Shown: one piece after another, positions 1 through 9,213 of the stretch
Position numbering within the stretch: the stretch's first letter is position 1
How the letters are laid out: each line of letters opens with the position of its first letter
Origin: Candidatus Nitrospira nitrosa
GTDB lineage: Bacteria; Nitrospirota; Nitrospiria; Nitrospirales; Nitrospiraceae
Direction of reading: 5' to 3'
DNA length: 64,000 nucleotides
NCBI RefSeq assembly: GCF_001458735.1
Contig: NZ_CZQA01000001.1
Coordinates: forward strand, 62,001-126,000
The notes under the pieces: generated by a model
Told to the model about the DNA's origin: nothing
What the model saw: the letters and a program-made list of their open reading frames with translations, nothing else
Database searches by the model: none
Made by a program: the position numbers and the translations under genes

Positions 1-1086
1 AAGAAAGCTGAACTTGCGCGAGCCGTCGTCGTCCAATCTGATGGGAAAATCGTGATTGCCGGCTTGTTCGAACACGATACGACAGCAACTGGAGATGCCG
101 CGCGTGATACCGATATTGCCGTAATCCGATTTGATACCACGGGGCAACTGGATCAGACATTCGGCACGAATGGAATCACACGCCTCGATCTCAGCACAGG
201 GACGGTCGATGGAACGGCATTTCGTGGAGATATCGCCTGGGGATTGACGTTGTTATCAGGAGACAATCTCCTGGTTGTCGGCGGTAAGCTGGCAGAGGTG
301 GCTGGACGGACGGATAGTGATTACGCCGTTGTAAAATTAACTGCTAACGGGTTGGTGGATAAGTCTTTCGGAACTAACGGCCTCTTCACTCTCGATGTGG
401 AACAAGGTAACGATAGTCCAAGAACGGCCATCGTACAACCGGACGGGAAGATCATCGTAAGCGGTCACACTGAGATCGCCGAGGATACGCCGAACGAAGT
501 CGTATCAACGGTCCTGTTTCGACTGAACTCAAACGGCCAACTTGATCCAAGCTTCGGCAAGAACGGTATTATCAACAATGACCTAGGTCTAAGAGTTGCT
601 GAAGCGTACGATGTCGCTCTCCAGGGATCGACCCTGGTTATTGCAGGATATGGCCGTCTGGCGACCGCAACCACAGTGGATATGATCAGCGCACGATTCT
701 TGTCTGACGGCACCTGGGATAAGTCTTATGGCGATGCAGGTGTCACCACCATTGATGTTGCGAGTCAAGACGACCGCAGTCGAACTCTGAAGGTGTTGCC
801 GGACCAGCGTGTGCTCATTGTGGGGCAAGGCAAGCCGACTGCCACATTACAAGATGCTGCTGTGGTATTGCTCACTCCTGATGGCCAACGTGATACCAAC
901 CTAAACGGTAATGGTGTGGCCCTTCTTGATTTCGGCGGCCCCACCGACGCTCTCTTCGGACTTGCCTTGTCCCCTGATCTAACAAATGCGGTTGCAGTAG
1001 GTTGGAAGGGCGTACTCCCAACGGAAAGTAGTCCAATAAACAATGACGATGCTCGAGTCGTCCGGTTCTCCCTCCCGCTCCCCTAA
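1..1086 (+). CDS. Delta-60 repeat (DUF5122) protein, 3' part
   Basis: The reading frame is open from the first base, so the gene begins upstream of the window and only its last 361 residues are seen. The sequence is built from repeats of about 55-60 residues with the cores 'QPDGKIIVSG', 'VVKLTANG.VDKSFGTNGL' and 'RLNSNGQLDPSFGKNG', the signature of the delta-60 repeat family (TIGR02608/DUF5122). Such repeats form beta-propeller-like folds in large secreted or surface proteins; no enzymatic function is known. No transmembrane helix or sorting signal is visible at the C-terminus, which ends shortly after the last repeat. An internal GTG at 52 could be mistaken for a start, but the repeat continues upstream of it. 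A long perfect hairpin follows the stop codon by five bases. Confidence 0.85.
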   Translation, partial: KKAELARAVVVQSDGKIVIAGLFEHDTTATGDAARDTDIAVIRFDTTGQLDQTFGTNGITRLDLSTGTVDGTAFRGDIAWGLTLLSGDNLLVVGGKLAEVAGRTDSDYAVVKLTANGLVDKSFGTNGLFTLDVEQGNDSPRTAIVQPDGKIIVSGHTEIAEDTPNEVVSTVLFRLNSNGQLDPSFGKNGIINNDLGLRVAEAYDVALQGSTLVIAGYGRLATATTVDMISARFLSDGTWDKSYGDAGVTTIDVASQDDRSRTLKVLPDQRVLIVGQGKPTATLQDAAVVLLTPDGQRDTNLNGNGVALLDFGGPTDALFGLALSPDLTNAVAVGWKGVLPTESSPINNDDARVVRFSLPLP

Positions 1087-1091
1087 TACGA

Positions 1092-1135
1092 GGAGAACCG
1101 TGTCCCTTCACAGGTGTGAAGGGACACGGTTCTCC
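1092..1135. repeat. Perfect 21-bp inverted repeat, possible terminator
   Basis: The arms 1092-1112 and 1115-1135 are perfectly complementary around a two-base centre and contain GAGAACCGTGTCCCTTC. It starts five bases after the stop of the delta-60 gene. No T-run follows on either strand, so it is either a non-canonical terminator or a REP/MITE-type palindrome. The bases from 1136 to the IS remnant show nothing else. Confidence 0.7.
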
Positions 1136-1254
1136 AGCAACAAGATCAATTATTTACCCACTGCCCCTCAGCGTCTTCTTCAGATACAATTTTGCTTCTT
1201 ACCTTTGTATCCTGCCCACCTTGCAATTGAGACCCCCTTCACGACATGGTCCTA

Positions 1255-1560
1255 AATGGACCAAGGCGGTGGTGAGATGGCAGCAGAAGGCCGTGAAGCA
1301 ATCGAACGATGGACGGTTACGTGCCGCGTGGCGATCGTGGGCAGCATGGGTTGACCGTGGCAGAGGTTGAAGACTGGCGCGAGAAGTTCCTGGTCGGGGC
1401 CGAGAACGCACTCCGGAGTCGCCCAAAGGATGACGACGCCATCAAGGATGAGCAGATCAAGAGTCTCAAGCAGAAGATCGGCGATCTGGTCCTCGACAAC
1501 GATATTTTACGGGAGGCGTTGAAGCCCGACCCTTTGGACCGGAAGACGTCCGACGCGTGA
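1255..1560 (+). pseudogene. IS3-family transposase OrfA remnant
   Basis: The open part from 1309 reads 'GLTVAEVEDWREKFLVGAE', 'ALRSRPKDDDAIKDEQIKSL' and 'KQKIGDLVLDNDILREALK', the C-terminal helix-turn-helix and leucine-zipper part of IS3 OrfA. The N-terminal part ('KWTKAVVRWQQKAV', then 'REAIERWTVTCRVAIVGSMG') lies in other frames, so at least two frameshifts have destroyed the gene. In intact elements OrfA binds the IS ends and is joined to OrfB by programmed frameshifting. Confidence 0.75.
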
Positions 1561-2360
1561 GAGGCACGTTGTTGGGTGTCTCGGATAAGCCGAGCCGGGC
1601 TGCATCGGACAGGCTCCTCTGCCTATGCACGGCGACGCACAGATCCACCGTGGACCGAGCGGTTGTGCGAGTGGATTGAGCCGTACCCTACATTTTGGTC
1701 TCGGCGCTTGCGGGTGCTGTTGCGCGTCCGGGATGGGTTTGCCGTGAACCGCAAGGCGATCTATCGTGTGCTGAAACAGAAGGGATGGCTCGTGCATCAA
1801 CGGATCTCCACCCCACGTCCTCGCGTGCAGGGCTGGACCAGTCGGGCAAGTCGAAGCCACATCGGTGGGCGATAGATGTGACCCCATATTCCGTGTGGGC
1901 AGAACGGCTGGGCCCATCTCGCCGCCGTCATCGATTGCCACGATCGGGAAATCGTAGGTTACGCGTTCGCATTACGAAGTCGGGCAAAGGAAGCCGATCG
2001 GGCCGTCGAAGCCACCGGTCTCCAGCGCTTCAGGACGCTCCGGCCCGCGACCGCGCCGGTCCTACGCAGCGATAATGGGCTGATTTTCAAGAGTCGCTGA
2101 TGTCGCAAGCCCTGTTGAGCCTATCGGCTACAGTAGGAGTTCGTTACACCCTATACGCCGGAATAGAACGGGATCATCGAACGGTTCTTTCGAAGTCTCA
2201 AAGAAGAGTGTGTCTGGCAACATACGTTCTAGACGTTTGACGAGGCGCGGCGGACCATTCGAGACTGGATCCACTGGTACAACGAAGGACGACCCCATAG
2301 TGCCCTCGGATATCGGAGCCCAGTCCAATATCACACGCAACATGCACCCCAGGTGGCTTG
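1561..2360 (+). pseudogene. IS3-family transposase OrfB (rve integrase) remnant
   Basis: Fragments of the DDE integrase core occur in different frames: 'FAVNRKAIYRVLKQKGWLVH' near 1740-1800, 'RWAIDVT' near 1862, 'LRSDNGLIFKSR' near 2063-2098, and 'NGIIERFFRSLKEECVWQHT' near 2169-2228 followed by 'FDEARRTIRDWIHWYNEGRP'. Stops interrupt the chain after 'IFKSR', in the segment before 'NGIIERF' and after 'WQHTF'. The residues are those of an IS3 OrfB, but the gene cannot make an active transposase. Confidence 0.8.
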
Positions 2361-2610
2361 ATTTCTGGGGAGCACTAGACGTGCTCCTTATCAGTTCCGC
2401 CATTTAGATCAAACCTACTTTGTATAACAGCCCTGCACACTTCGCTCTCGACGTACTGACTAGAAGCTATACTTGTAGCTACAGCCCGTTTAGACGGACT
2501 GAAGGGAGCGAGCACACACTGCATCACACCCATAGAAACTGGAATCCTGGTATTCAGAAGTCGCTATGCTAGAGCCGTACAAGGGAGAAGCTACTACTGC
2601 GATAGGCAAA

Positions 2611-2652
2611 TAAAAAACCGGCCCGCCTCACCTAACGATGAGACGGGCCGGC
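2611..2652 (-). terminator. amoB: Rho-independent terminator of the amo operon
   Basis: On the minus strand a GC-rich stem (CCGGCCCG.CTCA paired with TGAG.CGGGCCGG, 2618-2651) is followed directly by six T residues (2612-2617). It lies 27 bases beyond the amoB stop codon and should end the amoCAB transcript. The rest of 2408-2610 shows no gene. Confidence 0.9.
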
Positions 2653-2678
2653 CTTCTACTGATCCAACGCTAGGCTTG

Positions 2679-3938
2679 TTATGCTCCCAATCTCGTGAAG
2701 ACTGGAAGAACTGGAGCCCAGACTGGATTGATGAGCCTTTCACCGCCTTCGGTGTAAGACATAAACAACCCGGCGAAGCGCTGATCCGGATCGTGGAGAA
2801 TGTCCACCAACCGCTGCACTTCCCAGAGCACGTCTTTCGACTCAAGCTTAATATCAACCGTCTGACCAGGGAGGATTGCACCCTCCTTATCCATGGTCAA
2901 CCCGGCGCTGGCCACCAGCTCTGGTGGATAGTTTGGATCCACCTTAGCTGCACCAACCTTATTGGTGAACCGAATACCTGCCGTGGTGAATTCGCCAATA
3001 CTGATTGGCTGCGTGCCATTGTTGATCACATGAAGGTTCATACGCAGGGCACGACCAGGAACATCGTACTCAGCGTGAACCACTTCGATGGTCAACGGGT
3101 TCGGCTTCACAGGCAGCGGCTTCACCTTCGTTTCACCAGCCTGCAGAGGTACACTGATCGGGTGCTTGGACTCTGCTGCCAGATATCCAACGACTACAAC
3201 AACCAGCACGAATACGAGCATTGCCGCCCCGACCTTACGGTCAATGGGATCCAACAAGATCTCGTCCCCGTATGCAGCAAGTACACGAGCACGAACCAGG
3301 TACATCGGACGGATCATGAACCAACCTACCCAGAAACATGCGACAACCACCCAGAAAAGGTGCCACATGACGCCAGTCATACCACCCATCGTCTCAGAGT
3401 CGAATGTTTCGCCAGTGAGAGTCTTAATTGGGTTCGTAAAATCTTCATAACGACCCGTGATGTCCATCCACCCACCCGGACCAGCGACCGGACCGGCCTC
3501 CTTGATCGCGAGCATGGGGTGAATATGGTGGTGGCCTGGGAGTCTGGCCTTCAGCTTAACAACGTATTCATAATCGCCACCGATATCGAGAGGGCCCGAG
3601 TTGAACATCGGAACACCGTTCATCTTTGAGCTCAGACGAACAAAGACCGAGCTCGGAGACCCTACGTTCAAGAACGTACGATGCGGTTTCACGACTGCAC
3701 GAGGCCAGTCTTCAGACAAGTGAAACCTGCCACGTAACTCAGTTACATCGTTAACCTTTGTCGACTTACCAACCCATTCCGTATCGTACCAGTTCACAGT
3801 TCGCATCCGCAGGAATGGTTCCTGCGAGCGCTCTCCATGAGCAAATGCAGGAGTCACATCAACAACAGGCGTCAACGCCAGCGTCGCAACTCCGCAGAAG
3901 CCCATTACCCAGCGTTTAAAGGTTTGTTTGGCGTTCAT
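2679..3938 (-). CDS. amoB: Ammonia monooxygenase subunit B (AmoB)
   Basis: This is the periplasmic-domain subunit of the copper membrane monooxygenase that turns ammonia into hydroxylamine. It has 419 residues, matching the family. A signal peptide ends at 'VTPAFA' (about residue 33), leaving His34 as the mature N-terminus; in the homologous PmoB the N-terminal His and an H-x-H pair bind copper, and the H-x-H is present here as H138-I-H140 within '[12 protein letters not shown]'. A first cupredoxin-like domain is followed by two transmembrane helices (about 190-210 and 235-255) and a second cupredoxin domain. The ATG overlaps the amoA stop codon (ATGA), so the two are translationally coupled. 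It is the last gene of amoCAB and is followed by a strong terminator. Confidence 0.97.
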   Translation of the reverse strand: MNAKQTFKRWVMGFCGVATLALTPVVDVTPAFAHGERSQEPFLRMRTVNWYDTEWVGKSTKVNDVTELRGRFHLSEDWPRAVVKPHRTFLNVGSPSSVFVRLSSKMNGVPMFNSGPLDIGGDYEYVVKLKARLPGHHHIHPMLAIKEAGPVAGPGGWMDITGRYEDFTNPIKTLTGETFDSETMGGMTGVMWHLFWVVVACFWVGWFMIRPMYLVRARVLAAYGDEILLDPIDRKVGAAMLVFVLVVVVVGYLAAESKHPISVPLQAGETKVKPLPVKPNPLTIEVVHAEYDVPGRALRMNLHVINNGTQPISIGEFTTAGIRFTNKVGAAKVDPNYPPELVASAGLTMDKEGAILPGQTVDIKLESKDVLWEVQRLVDILHDPDQRFAGLFMSYTEGGERLINPVWAPVLPVFTRLGA

Positions 3939-4777
3939 GCTTTCCCCCCAACTTTTGCCTTATCGCCGTGTGCTAACGTGGCGTAGGCGAATACGTCGTA
4001 CACCTTGACCGTTCTCTGCCTGTCATCCGTGAAGTAGAAGTACGAGGTGCAGAAGAATTTCCCGAACTGCCACCACAGCACGTACACGAGTGACGAGGCA
4101 AACGCCGAGAAGAAGGCCGAGATCATGGTGCTGTGCCCACCGAAGGTGCGCAGCGACCCGACCTCGATCATGCGGATGTACTCCGGCGTCCCGGTCCGGA
4201 CATACATGAAGCCCATGTAGTCGGCCCATGAGAGCAATGAGCCATCAACCACGATCGGGGTGTGGCTATAGCCAAAGATCGGCCAGTTGCTGGGATAAAA
4301 CAGAATCGCGTACATCCATGCGCCGATCACCGCCGTCAAGGTCCAGTTCCTGGTGAGCAAGAGCGTGATGTCCAAGACCAACGCGCTCGGCAGCAGCGTC
4401 GCCGGCATGACGAAGTTCGGCGGATAATTCGACCACCACCACCACGACGTATAGACGGCAATCCACTTTCCGAACCCAAGCGCCAGAATCGTAATCGTCG
4501 CCCCGAACGGCTGACGATAGTTCACCCAATTGTAATACTGCAGGGCCGCACAAAACGTAATGGTCGTAATCGGGGTGACGATCGGCCACCATTGCCGATC
4601 CTTCCAGTCCAACCAGAAGTCCCAATCCCCGCACAGCAACGCGGTGTGCATGTGAAAGGTCCCGACGATGGTGATGAACAAAATTGGGATAAAATAGATG
4701 TGATCAATGTGCCGAGACATTGCCACCCCTTCCGGCGGCAATTTCGAGGCCTTGATAATTTCATCGGTTCTAAACAT
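3935..4777 (-). CDS. amoA: Ammonia monooxygenase subunit A (AmoA)
   Basis: This is the integral membrane subunit of ammonia monooxygenase. The sequence carries family hallmarks: '[20 protein letters not shown]', 'NYRQPFGAT', '[19 protein letters not shown]' and '[20 protein letters not shown]', with about six to seven transmembrane helices. The open frame extends to a GTG at 4786, but the Shine-Dalgarno GGAGGG lies at 4786-4791, overlapping that GTG; the ATG at 4777 sits eight bases after it and gives '[18 protein letters not shown]', which lines up with the start of betaproteobacterial AmoA. The gene is 122 bp downstream of amoC and overlaps amoB by four bases. Together with haoA in the same window it identifies a comammox Nitrospira. 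Confidence 0.97.
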   Translation of the reverse strand: MFRTDEIIKASKLPPEGVAMSRHIDHIYFIPILFITIVGTFHMHTALLCGDWDFWLDWKDRQWWPIVTPITTITFCAALQYYNWVNYRQPFGATITILALGFGKWIAVYTSWWWWSNYPPNFVMPATLLPSALVLDITLLLTRNWTLTAVIGAWMYAILFYPSNWPIFGYSHTPIVVDGSLLSWADYMGFMYVRTGTPEYIRMIEVGSLRTFGGHSTMISAFFSAFASSLVYVLWWQFGKFFCTSYFYFTDDRQRTVKVYDVFAYATLAHGDKAKVGGKA

Positions 4778-4899
4778 AACTGACACCCTCCGTCATTTCA
4801 GCCGATCAGAAGCGGCCTAGAGACCCATCAGTACTTCAAATCTCCAGACCAGCTTCCGCTACCGACCAATGATACATGTGGACTGCTAACTATTGCTGC

Positions 4900-5721
4900 T
4901 TAGTACACGCTCTTGGCGCTGGCGCTCTGCACCTGAGCCGGGAACGGATCCAAGATGCTCTTTGGAGCGTTGTTCCAGATCACGTCCGCCAGATTCGACA
5001 TCCGGCTCACGATCTGCGCCGCCACTCCACCGGCCGCGCCGAACAACCCGCACCAGCCCAACGTCACAAAGCCCCAGTGCAACGGCGCCGCAAACAGCTC
5101 ATCCACAAACCAGAACGCATGCCCCCACTCGTTGAGCCCCACGTTCGGCAGAATGAACATCGGCCCCACCACCGCCGCCACCAACGGGAACGACGTCGCT
5201 TGGCTATACAGCGGCAACCGCGTCTGCGCATACAGGTAGCTCGACACGCCGCACGTAATGTACAGCGGGAACGTCCCGTAGAACGCCACAATGTGGCTCG
5301 CCGTAAAGCTCGTGTCCCGGATGATCACTTGATGCCACGCCGCATCCTGTTCCAACGTGTAGCTGCCTGCGTAGTACACGCCCCAGATGTAGCACACCAA
5401 CCAGCCCATCCAGTAAAAGTACCGCTTCAACTCCAGCTTCGGGTCTAGGTTCGCCAGGTTCCGATCCCGCGTCACCCAGATCCAGCCGATCGAGACGGCA
5501 AAGAAAATGGCGTTGGCCAAAATGTTAAACCGCCACAGCCCCATCCACACCGACTCAAACTCCGGGGTCATGGAATCCAGCCCATGCGAATACCCGAAGG
5601 TCCGTTGATACAGGACCCAAAACACCCCGATCGCCAACATCGCAAACCAGCCGATCTTCACCGGCTTTGAATCGTACCACTGCGAGACGTCATAGCCCCG
5701 CCCGGAACTGTCAGCTGCCAT
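4900..5721 (-). CDS. amoC: Ammonia monooxygenase subunit C (AmoC)
   Basis: This is the third membrane subunit of ammonia monooxygenase, 273 residues with about six helices. Both copper sites known from PmoC are visible: D126-x3-H130-x12-H143 ('[18 protein letters not shown]') and N197-x3-H201-x13-H215 ('NEWGHAFWF...PLH'). The start ATG at 5721 has a Shine-Dalgarno AGGAGG with an eight-base spacer. It is the first gene of the amoCAB transcript; a candidate sigma-70 promoter lies about 120 bases upstream. Codon use in amoC is notably GC-rich and regular compared with the AT-rich leader in front of it, as expected of a highly expressed gene. Confidence 0.97.
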   Translation of the reverse strand: MAADSSGRGYDVSQWYDSKPVKIGWFAMLAIGVFWVLYQRTFGYSHGLDSMTPEFESVWMGLWRFNILANAIFFAVSIGWIWVTRDRNLANLDPKLELKRYFYWMGWLVCYIWGVYYAGSYTLEQDAAWHQVIIRDTSFTASHIVAFYGTFPLYITCGVSSYLYAQTRLPLYSQATSFPLVAAVVGPMFILPNVGLNEWGHAFWFVDELFAAPLHWGFVTLGWCGLFGAAGGVAAQIVSRMSNLADVIWNNAPKSILDPFPAQVQSASAKSVY

Positions 5722-5841
5722 GTCCGCTACCTCCTTGTTTTAAATGAAAACGTGCAACTACTGATTACCATAGTCCAAACACACAACCCCCAGTACAGGC
5801 ACTGCATAAAACTTCAGAGTTGAGCCCGCAAAAGGTCCGCA

Positions 5842-5871
5842 AGTATCCGACAAAGCTTTAAGATGAGTCAA
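5842..5871 (-). promoter_or_regulatory. amoC: Candidate sigma-70 promoter of amoCAB
   Basis: On the minus strand TTGACT (5866-5871) and GATACT (5842-5847) are separated by 18 bases. Initiation would be near 5835 and give a 5' leader of about 115 bases before amoC. This is the best promoter match in the 340-base gap 5722-6061, which holds no credible gene. Confidence 0.5.
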
Positions 5872-5876
5872 GCAAA

Positions 5877-5898
5877 ATATCATGAAGATATCATGAAG
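5877..5898. repeat. Tandem 11-bp direct repeat upstream of the amoC -35
   Basis: ATATCATGAAG occurs twice without a spacer (5877-5887 and 5888-5898). The array ends five bases upstream of the predicted -35 box of amoC, the usual place for an activator that touches RNA polymerase. The 11-base period places the two copies on the same face of the helix. No known operator was recognised. Confidence 0.6.
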
Positions 5899-6061
5899 AA
5901 CACTAACCAAGCCCCATCGCTACAACTCCCATAAGGACCTTGGTCAGGTGGCAGAGGTATACTCCTCTAGAATCGATGAAGTCAAGATGACTCATTGGTA
6001 GGGGTGACGGATATGAACGAAAGAACACCTGACTCGTTGAAGAACTTGCAGAAGGCGACGA

Positions 6062-8077
6062 TTAATGAACGTGATCGCCGGGCGGTGGAAGAATTTCTCG
6101 CTCCTGATTGAGCTGTGTAATTTGTTGTGTCAGAAGGGCAACGTCCGCCCAACCAGTCCCATCCCCCTGAGGAATCCACCTAGCTCGTAGGTATCCAAAG
6201 CGGTCAAAAAGAAACTCAATGTGCTTTGGTCTCGTTCCGCCTCCGAACAAGTCGGGAAGCGAGAGCGTCCTCCGGAATAGCACATAACTGCTGGAGATCT
6301 CGCGCGCCCCCTGCGTCACGACCGGGAAAGGCATATCCCGTACGACCACAGCCCACTCATCGGGAGACAAGTCTGCCATGGGGACAGCCAACATGGCCGT
6401 ATTATTCTTCGCAATCTCGGCCGCAATAGAACGAAGTCGCTCAAGCCGCTCGCGCGATTCCGGCCAAGAAAAGAGGACGAGCAATAAGTCTTGCTTGCCA
6501 CGAAAATCTTTCAGTGTCCCGCTTGAACCGTCGTGCGCGGTGTACGAGAAGTTCGGCGTCGCCAGAAAGGGCTGGTCAGGCAGAACACGCGGCGTGATGA
6601 TTCTCGATTGATAGCCTCGGTTATTGGCATGGAGAAAGTTCAGCAGATCCCAGCGGTCTTCTTCAGAAAGCTTCTCGCCAAAGGCAGGCATGACACCATT
6701 GAATCGTCCATAGGTGAGCCAATGAAAGAAATCACCAGCCGTGTGCATGGCTGTATGAGGTTCCGTAAGAAGATCGACCGGTTGCTTCGGTAACGCTTTC
6801 GCCAATACACCGTTTCCTTTTGCCTGAGGTCCATGGCAAGGAATACAGTTCGCCGTAAAGAGGTCAACCCCATTGGCAATCGAAATGGCGTCGAATGGGA
6901 CCGGAGTTTTTCGATAGGTTTCCGGGTACGATTGCACGGAAAGGGGATAGAGCGTCGCACCAAGGCCAAGAATTCCCAGCACTGACGGGATAGCGATTCG
7001 CCACGAGGTTCCCCACTGTTTCTTGCGACCGAGGGAGATCGCGATTCCGGCCGTGATCAGAAACACGATGCCAGTCAGTACGATCGTGCGCACAAGCGGA
7101 TCGACCCAATTGGCGTCGATTGAAAAACGGAACGGATAGGGCCAATTATCGATGACATCGTGCTTGGCCGGTACGGCATTGGCCAACACCGTTGCAACGA
7201 TGACCAGCAAGATGGCCAGGCTGAACTCAATTGTCACCCAAGTCTGGAGTTTCTGTCTGCCGGTTGCGGCTCTATCAGGGCTCTCGTTCAATGCCGGCAC
7301 CCACACTGACCTTGCGCGTGAGGCGATCGAAAGAATGATCGCCAGTAACGTCAACTTCGTGATGAGAAGCCAACCATAGGCGGTCGCAACCAGACCGGCG
7401 AAATTGGTGTCGATCATGAGATTGGCCACCACGAGGCCCGAGACGACGATGGTCACCATCGTATATAAAGCCAATGCTGAAAATCTGTTCAGCACCTCAC
7501 CGGCACGAGATCTTTCGCTCACCGGGCCCGGCGCCGCAGTAGAGGCAACGAGGATGACACCCGGAAGCCCGCCAAACCAGACGCTGGCGCCGATAAGATG
7601 CAGGGCATAGGTCACCGTGGCGAAGACTGCCTGCTCCTCGGCTGCGGAATGACTCGCGAAAGAACCTAGAACCACGGGCAATGCTGCGACAACTGCTCCC
7701 ATGATGTAGCGCCATTCCGCCGGAGGCGAAATCCGAATGTACAGCACGACCGCCAGGACGGCGAGAGCACTCGCCGCGCGCAGGATCCAAATGAATCCGA
7801 CCCGCGTCTTCTGCAAAAAGTCCGTCCAGGCTTGCAGGTTCCACGCATTGCCAGAAACCCCGGTCGCTTGGGCTGTCGTGGTGGCGAGCAGGCCGAATAA
7901 GCCGACGAGGAGAATGAGGGCCAACCATGGGAAGGTCTTGCTCAGGCGTGTCCGCCAACAAGGCCCCGACGAGGCGCCTTGCTGACCGGCGATAGCCAAA
8001 AACACGCACCCGCCGATCAGCAGCATGGCGGACACTAGCTGCAGACCGCGAAACAGCGCACCAGCAAACTCGATCAT
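6062..8077 (-). CDS. copD: CopD-like copper protein fused to cytochrome c and redoxin-like domains
   Basis: The protein has 671 residues in three parts. Residues 1-300 are a CopD-type membrane domain with about eight helices ('LHLIGASVWFGGLPGVILVA', 'ITKLTLLAIIL'). After further helices around 328-380 comes a class I cytochrome c domain: heme motif C411-IPCH and a likely Met463 ligand in 'FNGVMPAFGEKL'. The last 150 residues ('FSYTAHDGSSGTLKDFRGKQ', 'LLLVLFSWPE') resemble a thioredoxin-fold AhpC/SCO-type domain, but a CxxC pair is missing. CopD proteins take copper across the inner membrane with CopC; the added heme domain suggests redox handling of copper or link to a respiratory chain (inference). 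Its ATG overlaps the copC stop (ATGA), and amoC lies 340 bases downstream on the same strand, so a role in copper supply to AMO is likely. Confidence 0.8.
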   Translation of the reverse strand: MIEFAGALFRGLQLVSAMLLIGGCVFLAIAGQQGASSGPCWRTRLSKTFPWLALILLVGLFGLLATTTAQATGVSGNAWNLQAWTDFLQKTRVGFIWILRAASALAVLAVVLYIRISPPAEWRYIMGAVVAALPVVLGSFASHSAAEEQAVFATVTYALHLIGASVWFGGLPGVILVASTAAPGPVSERSRAGEVLNRFSALALYTMVTIVVSGLVVANLMIDTNFAGLVATAYGWLLITKLTLLAIILSIASRARSVWVPALNESPDRAATGRQKLQTWVTIEFSLAILLVIVATVLANAVPAKHDVIDNWPYPFRFSIDANWVDPLVRTIVLTGIVFLITAGIAISLGRKKQWGTSWRIAIPSVLGILGLGATLYPLSVQSYPETYRKTPVPFDAISIANGVDLFTANCIPCHGPQAKGNGVLAKALPKQPVDLLTEPHTAMHTAGDFFHWLTYGRFNGVMPAFGEKLSEEDRWDLLNFLHANNRGYQSRIITPRVLPDQPFLATPNFSYTAHDGSSGTLKDFRGKQDLLLVLFSWPESRERLERLRSIAAEIAKNNTAMLAVPMADLSPDEWAVVVRDMPFPVVTQGAREISSSYVLFRRTLSLPDLFGGGTRPKHIEFLFDRFGYLRARWIPQGDGTGWADVALLTQQITQLNQEREILPPPGDHVH

Positions 8078-8481
8078 TTCTTTTGTATTTCGCCCTTCAC
8101 CGTAAAGTCGAAAGACGATTCGACGACATGCCCATCTACCGAGAGGACGCGAAACTTGATGGAGTATTTACCAGGGACTAATTCGGGCAATGGCAGGATG
8201 ATTGATTTAGGATCATCAGATGCGAGAGTCGGCTTGGTATCGGTGATCGAATGTTTTTTGTCGTCCAGAACGACCAACGACGCATAGTCCCCTTCAATCT
8301 TTTCGTTGAACCACAAACGCACCTGACTAGGCGACTTCGTAAGAACCGCCCGTCGAGCCGGCTCTGCCTTCACCAACATCGAATGGGCGAGTGCTGGAGT
8401 CGCTGGCATTCCTAAAGCCAACGCCGCCACCACGAGAGAAAGAGAGGCCCATAGAGTCTTGTGCTTATTCAATGATGCCAT
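8074..8481 (-). CDS. copC: Periplasmic copper-binding protein CopC
   Basis: The signal peptide ends at 'GMPATPALA', and the mature protein begins 'HSMLVKAEPARRAVL', the CopC start in which the N-terminal His binds Cu(II). The second half of the site, D116-G-H118 in 'RVLSVDGHVVESSFDF', is also present. It is about 100 residues when mature, usual for CopC. The frame is open up to 8529, but only the ATG pair at 8484/8481 follows a Shine-Dalgarno (GGAAGG), so the shorter form of 135 residues is preferred. It is translationally coupled to the copD-like gene and probably hands copper to it or to AMO. Confidence 0.85.
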   Translation of the reverse strand: MASLNKHKTLWASLSLVVAALALGMPATPALAHSMLVKAEPARRAVLTKSPSQVRLWFNEKIEGDYASLVVLDDKKHSITDTKPTLASDDPKSIILPLPELVPGKYSIKFRVLSVDGHVVESSFDFTVKGEIQKK

Positions 8482-8571
8482 CATCAGCCTTCCGTCTGCC
8501 CCCTTGTGGTTCCGAAAAATATTCAGCATCGTGAGTCATTCAGATCAGCGATTCTGATCATGATGCGGTGC

Positions 8572-9156
8572 CTACGAGACTGTGGCTTGTGACGGCTTCC
8601 GACGATCACGAAAGGTGTAATACACCGCTATAATAAGCCCTACCAAAACCGGTATAAAGACCGTGATGTAGTGCATCAGGTGTGAAACCGCTCCTGTTTC
8701 CCCCACTGAAAATGAAAACCGAGAAACATGCTCCTGTTTCTCACCGACCGAAACAAGACCAACGAATTTTCCGGGCTTGTCAAAATTGTACTTCACGTCA
8801 ATCGAGCCGGTTGGATAGACCTTGGCCGGAAGATGCGCAATCGTCGAAGCCTCCAGATTCCCTTCTGAACCGGTATCGTTGATCACTCTCACCTCAACCG
8901 GGACAGAACGGAGTTCATGTTCCACAAAATCAAGAACCAGGACCGCATTCCCGATGGCGGGAAGCTCCTGACAAAATTGCCGGTCGTAGTACATTTCCGG
9001 CAGATAGGTATGGAAATACATCTTATAAGGACCGACATGGAGCACACAGGTGTCGGCCGCTAATTCATGTCCATGTTGGGCCATCGCCGGAAACGGCGCT
9101 GCGACCAGCAGGAAGAGACAACAGATCCAGGCACGAACCAGAACGTAAGAAAACAT
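8572..9156 (-). CDS. amoD: AmoD-like periplasmic membrane-anchored protein, copy 2
   Basis: A signal peptide ('YVLVRAWICCLFLLVAAPFP...AMAQ') is followed by a mature start 'HGHELAADTC', then 'VGPYKMYFHTYLPEMYYDRQ' and 'FCQELPAIGNAVLVLDFVE'. A single C-terminal helix ('YITVFIPVLVGLIIAVYYTF') anchors it with the domain outside. It is clearly paralogous to the next gene upstream. The pattern Cys-x(6)-Tyr-x-Met...Phe-Cys and the N-terminal His-Gly suggest metal binding; I assign it to the AmoD/AmoE (PmoD) family that accompanies copper monooxygenases and may help deliver copper. The start at 9156 has AGAGG upstream; the longer frame to 9198 has no ribosome site. Confidence 0.7.
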   Translation of the reverse strand: MFSYVLVRAWICCLFLLVAAPFPAMAQHGHELAADTCVLHVGPYKMYFHTYLPEMYYDRQFCQELPAIGNAVLVLDFVEHELRSVPVEVRVINDTGSEGNLEASTIAHLPAKVYPTGSIDVKYNFDKPGKFVGLVSVGEKQEHVSRFSFSVGETGAVSHLMHYITVFIPVLVGLIIAVYYTFRDRRKPSQATVS

Positions 9157-9213
9157 CGTAGAACCTCTTCTTTCCTTACAATCGAATGCTTGCGCCATCG
9201 ATACTGCTCGTTA

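Larger units (their letters stand above)
1252..2407 (+). mobile_element. Degenerate IS3-family insertion sequence
   Basis: A stretch of about 1.16 kb encodes fragments of an IS3-type OrfA and OrfB in shifting frames with internal stops. The outer ends carry an inverted CTAAATGG (1252-1259) and CCATTTAG (2400-2407), a plausible remnant of the terminal repeats; the length fits an IS3 element. No target-site duplication is obvious. It is not functional. It lies just beyond the terminator of the amo operon and so marks the outer edge of the nitrification cluster. Confidence 0.75.

Noticed and set aside
2676..3629. Long plus-strand open frame opposite amoB
   Set aside because: It is a shadow of amoB, without family similarity or ribosome site.
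6014..6112. Small plus-strand frame of 32 codons antisense to the copD-like gene end
   Set aside because: It has no good ribosome site and overlaps the coding end of a well-supported gene.
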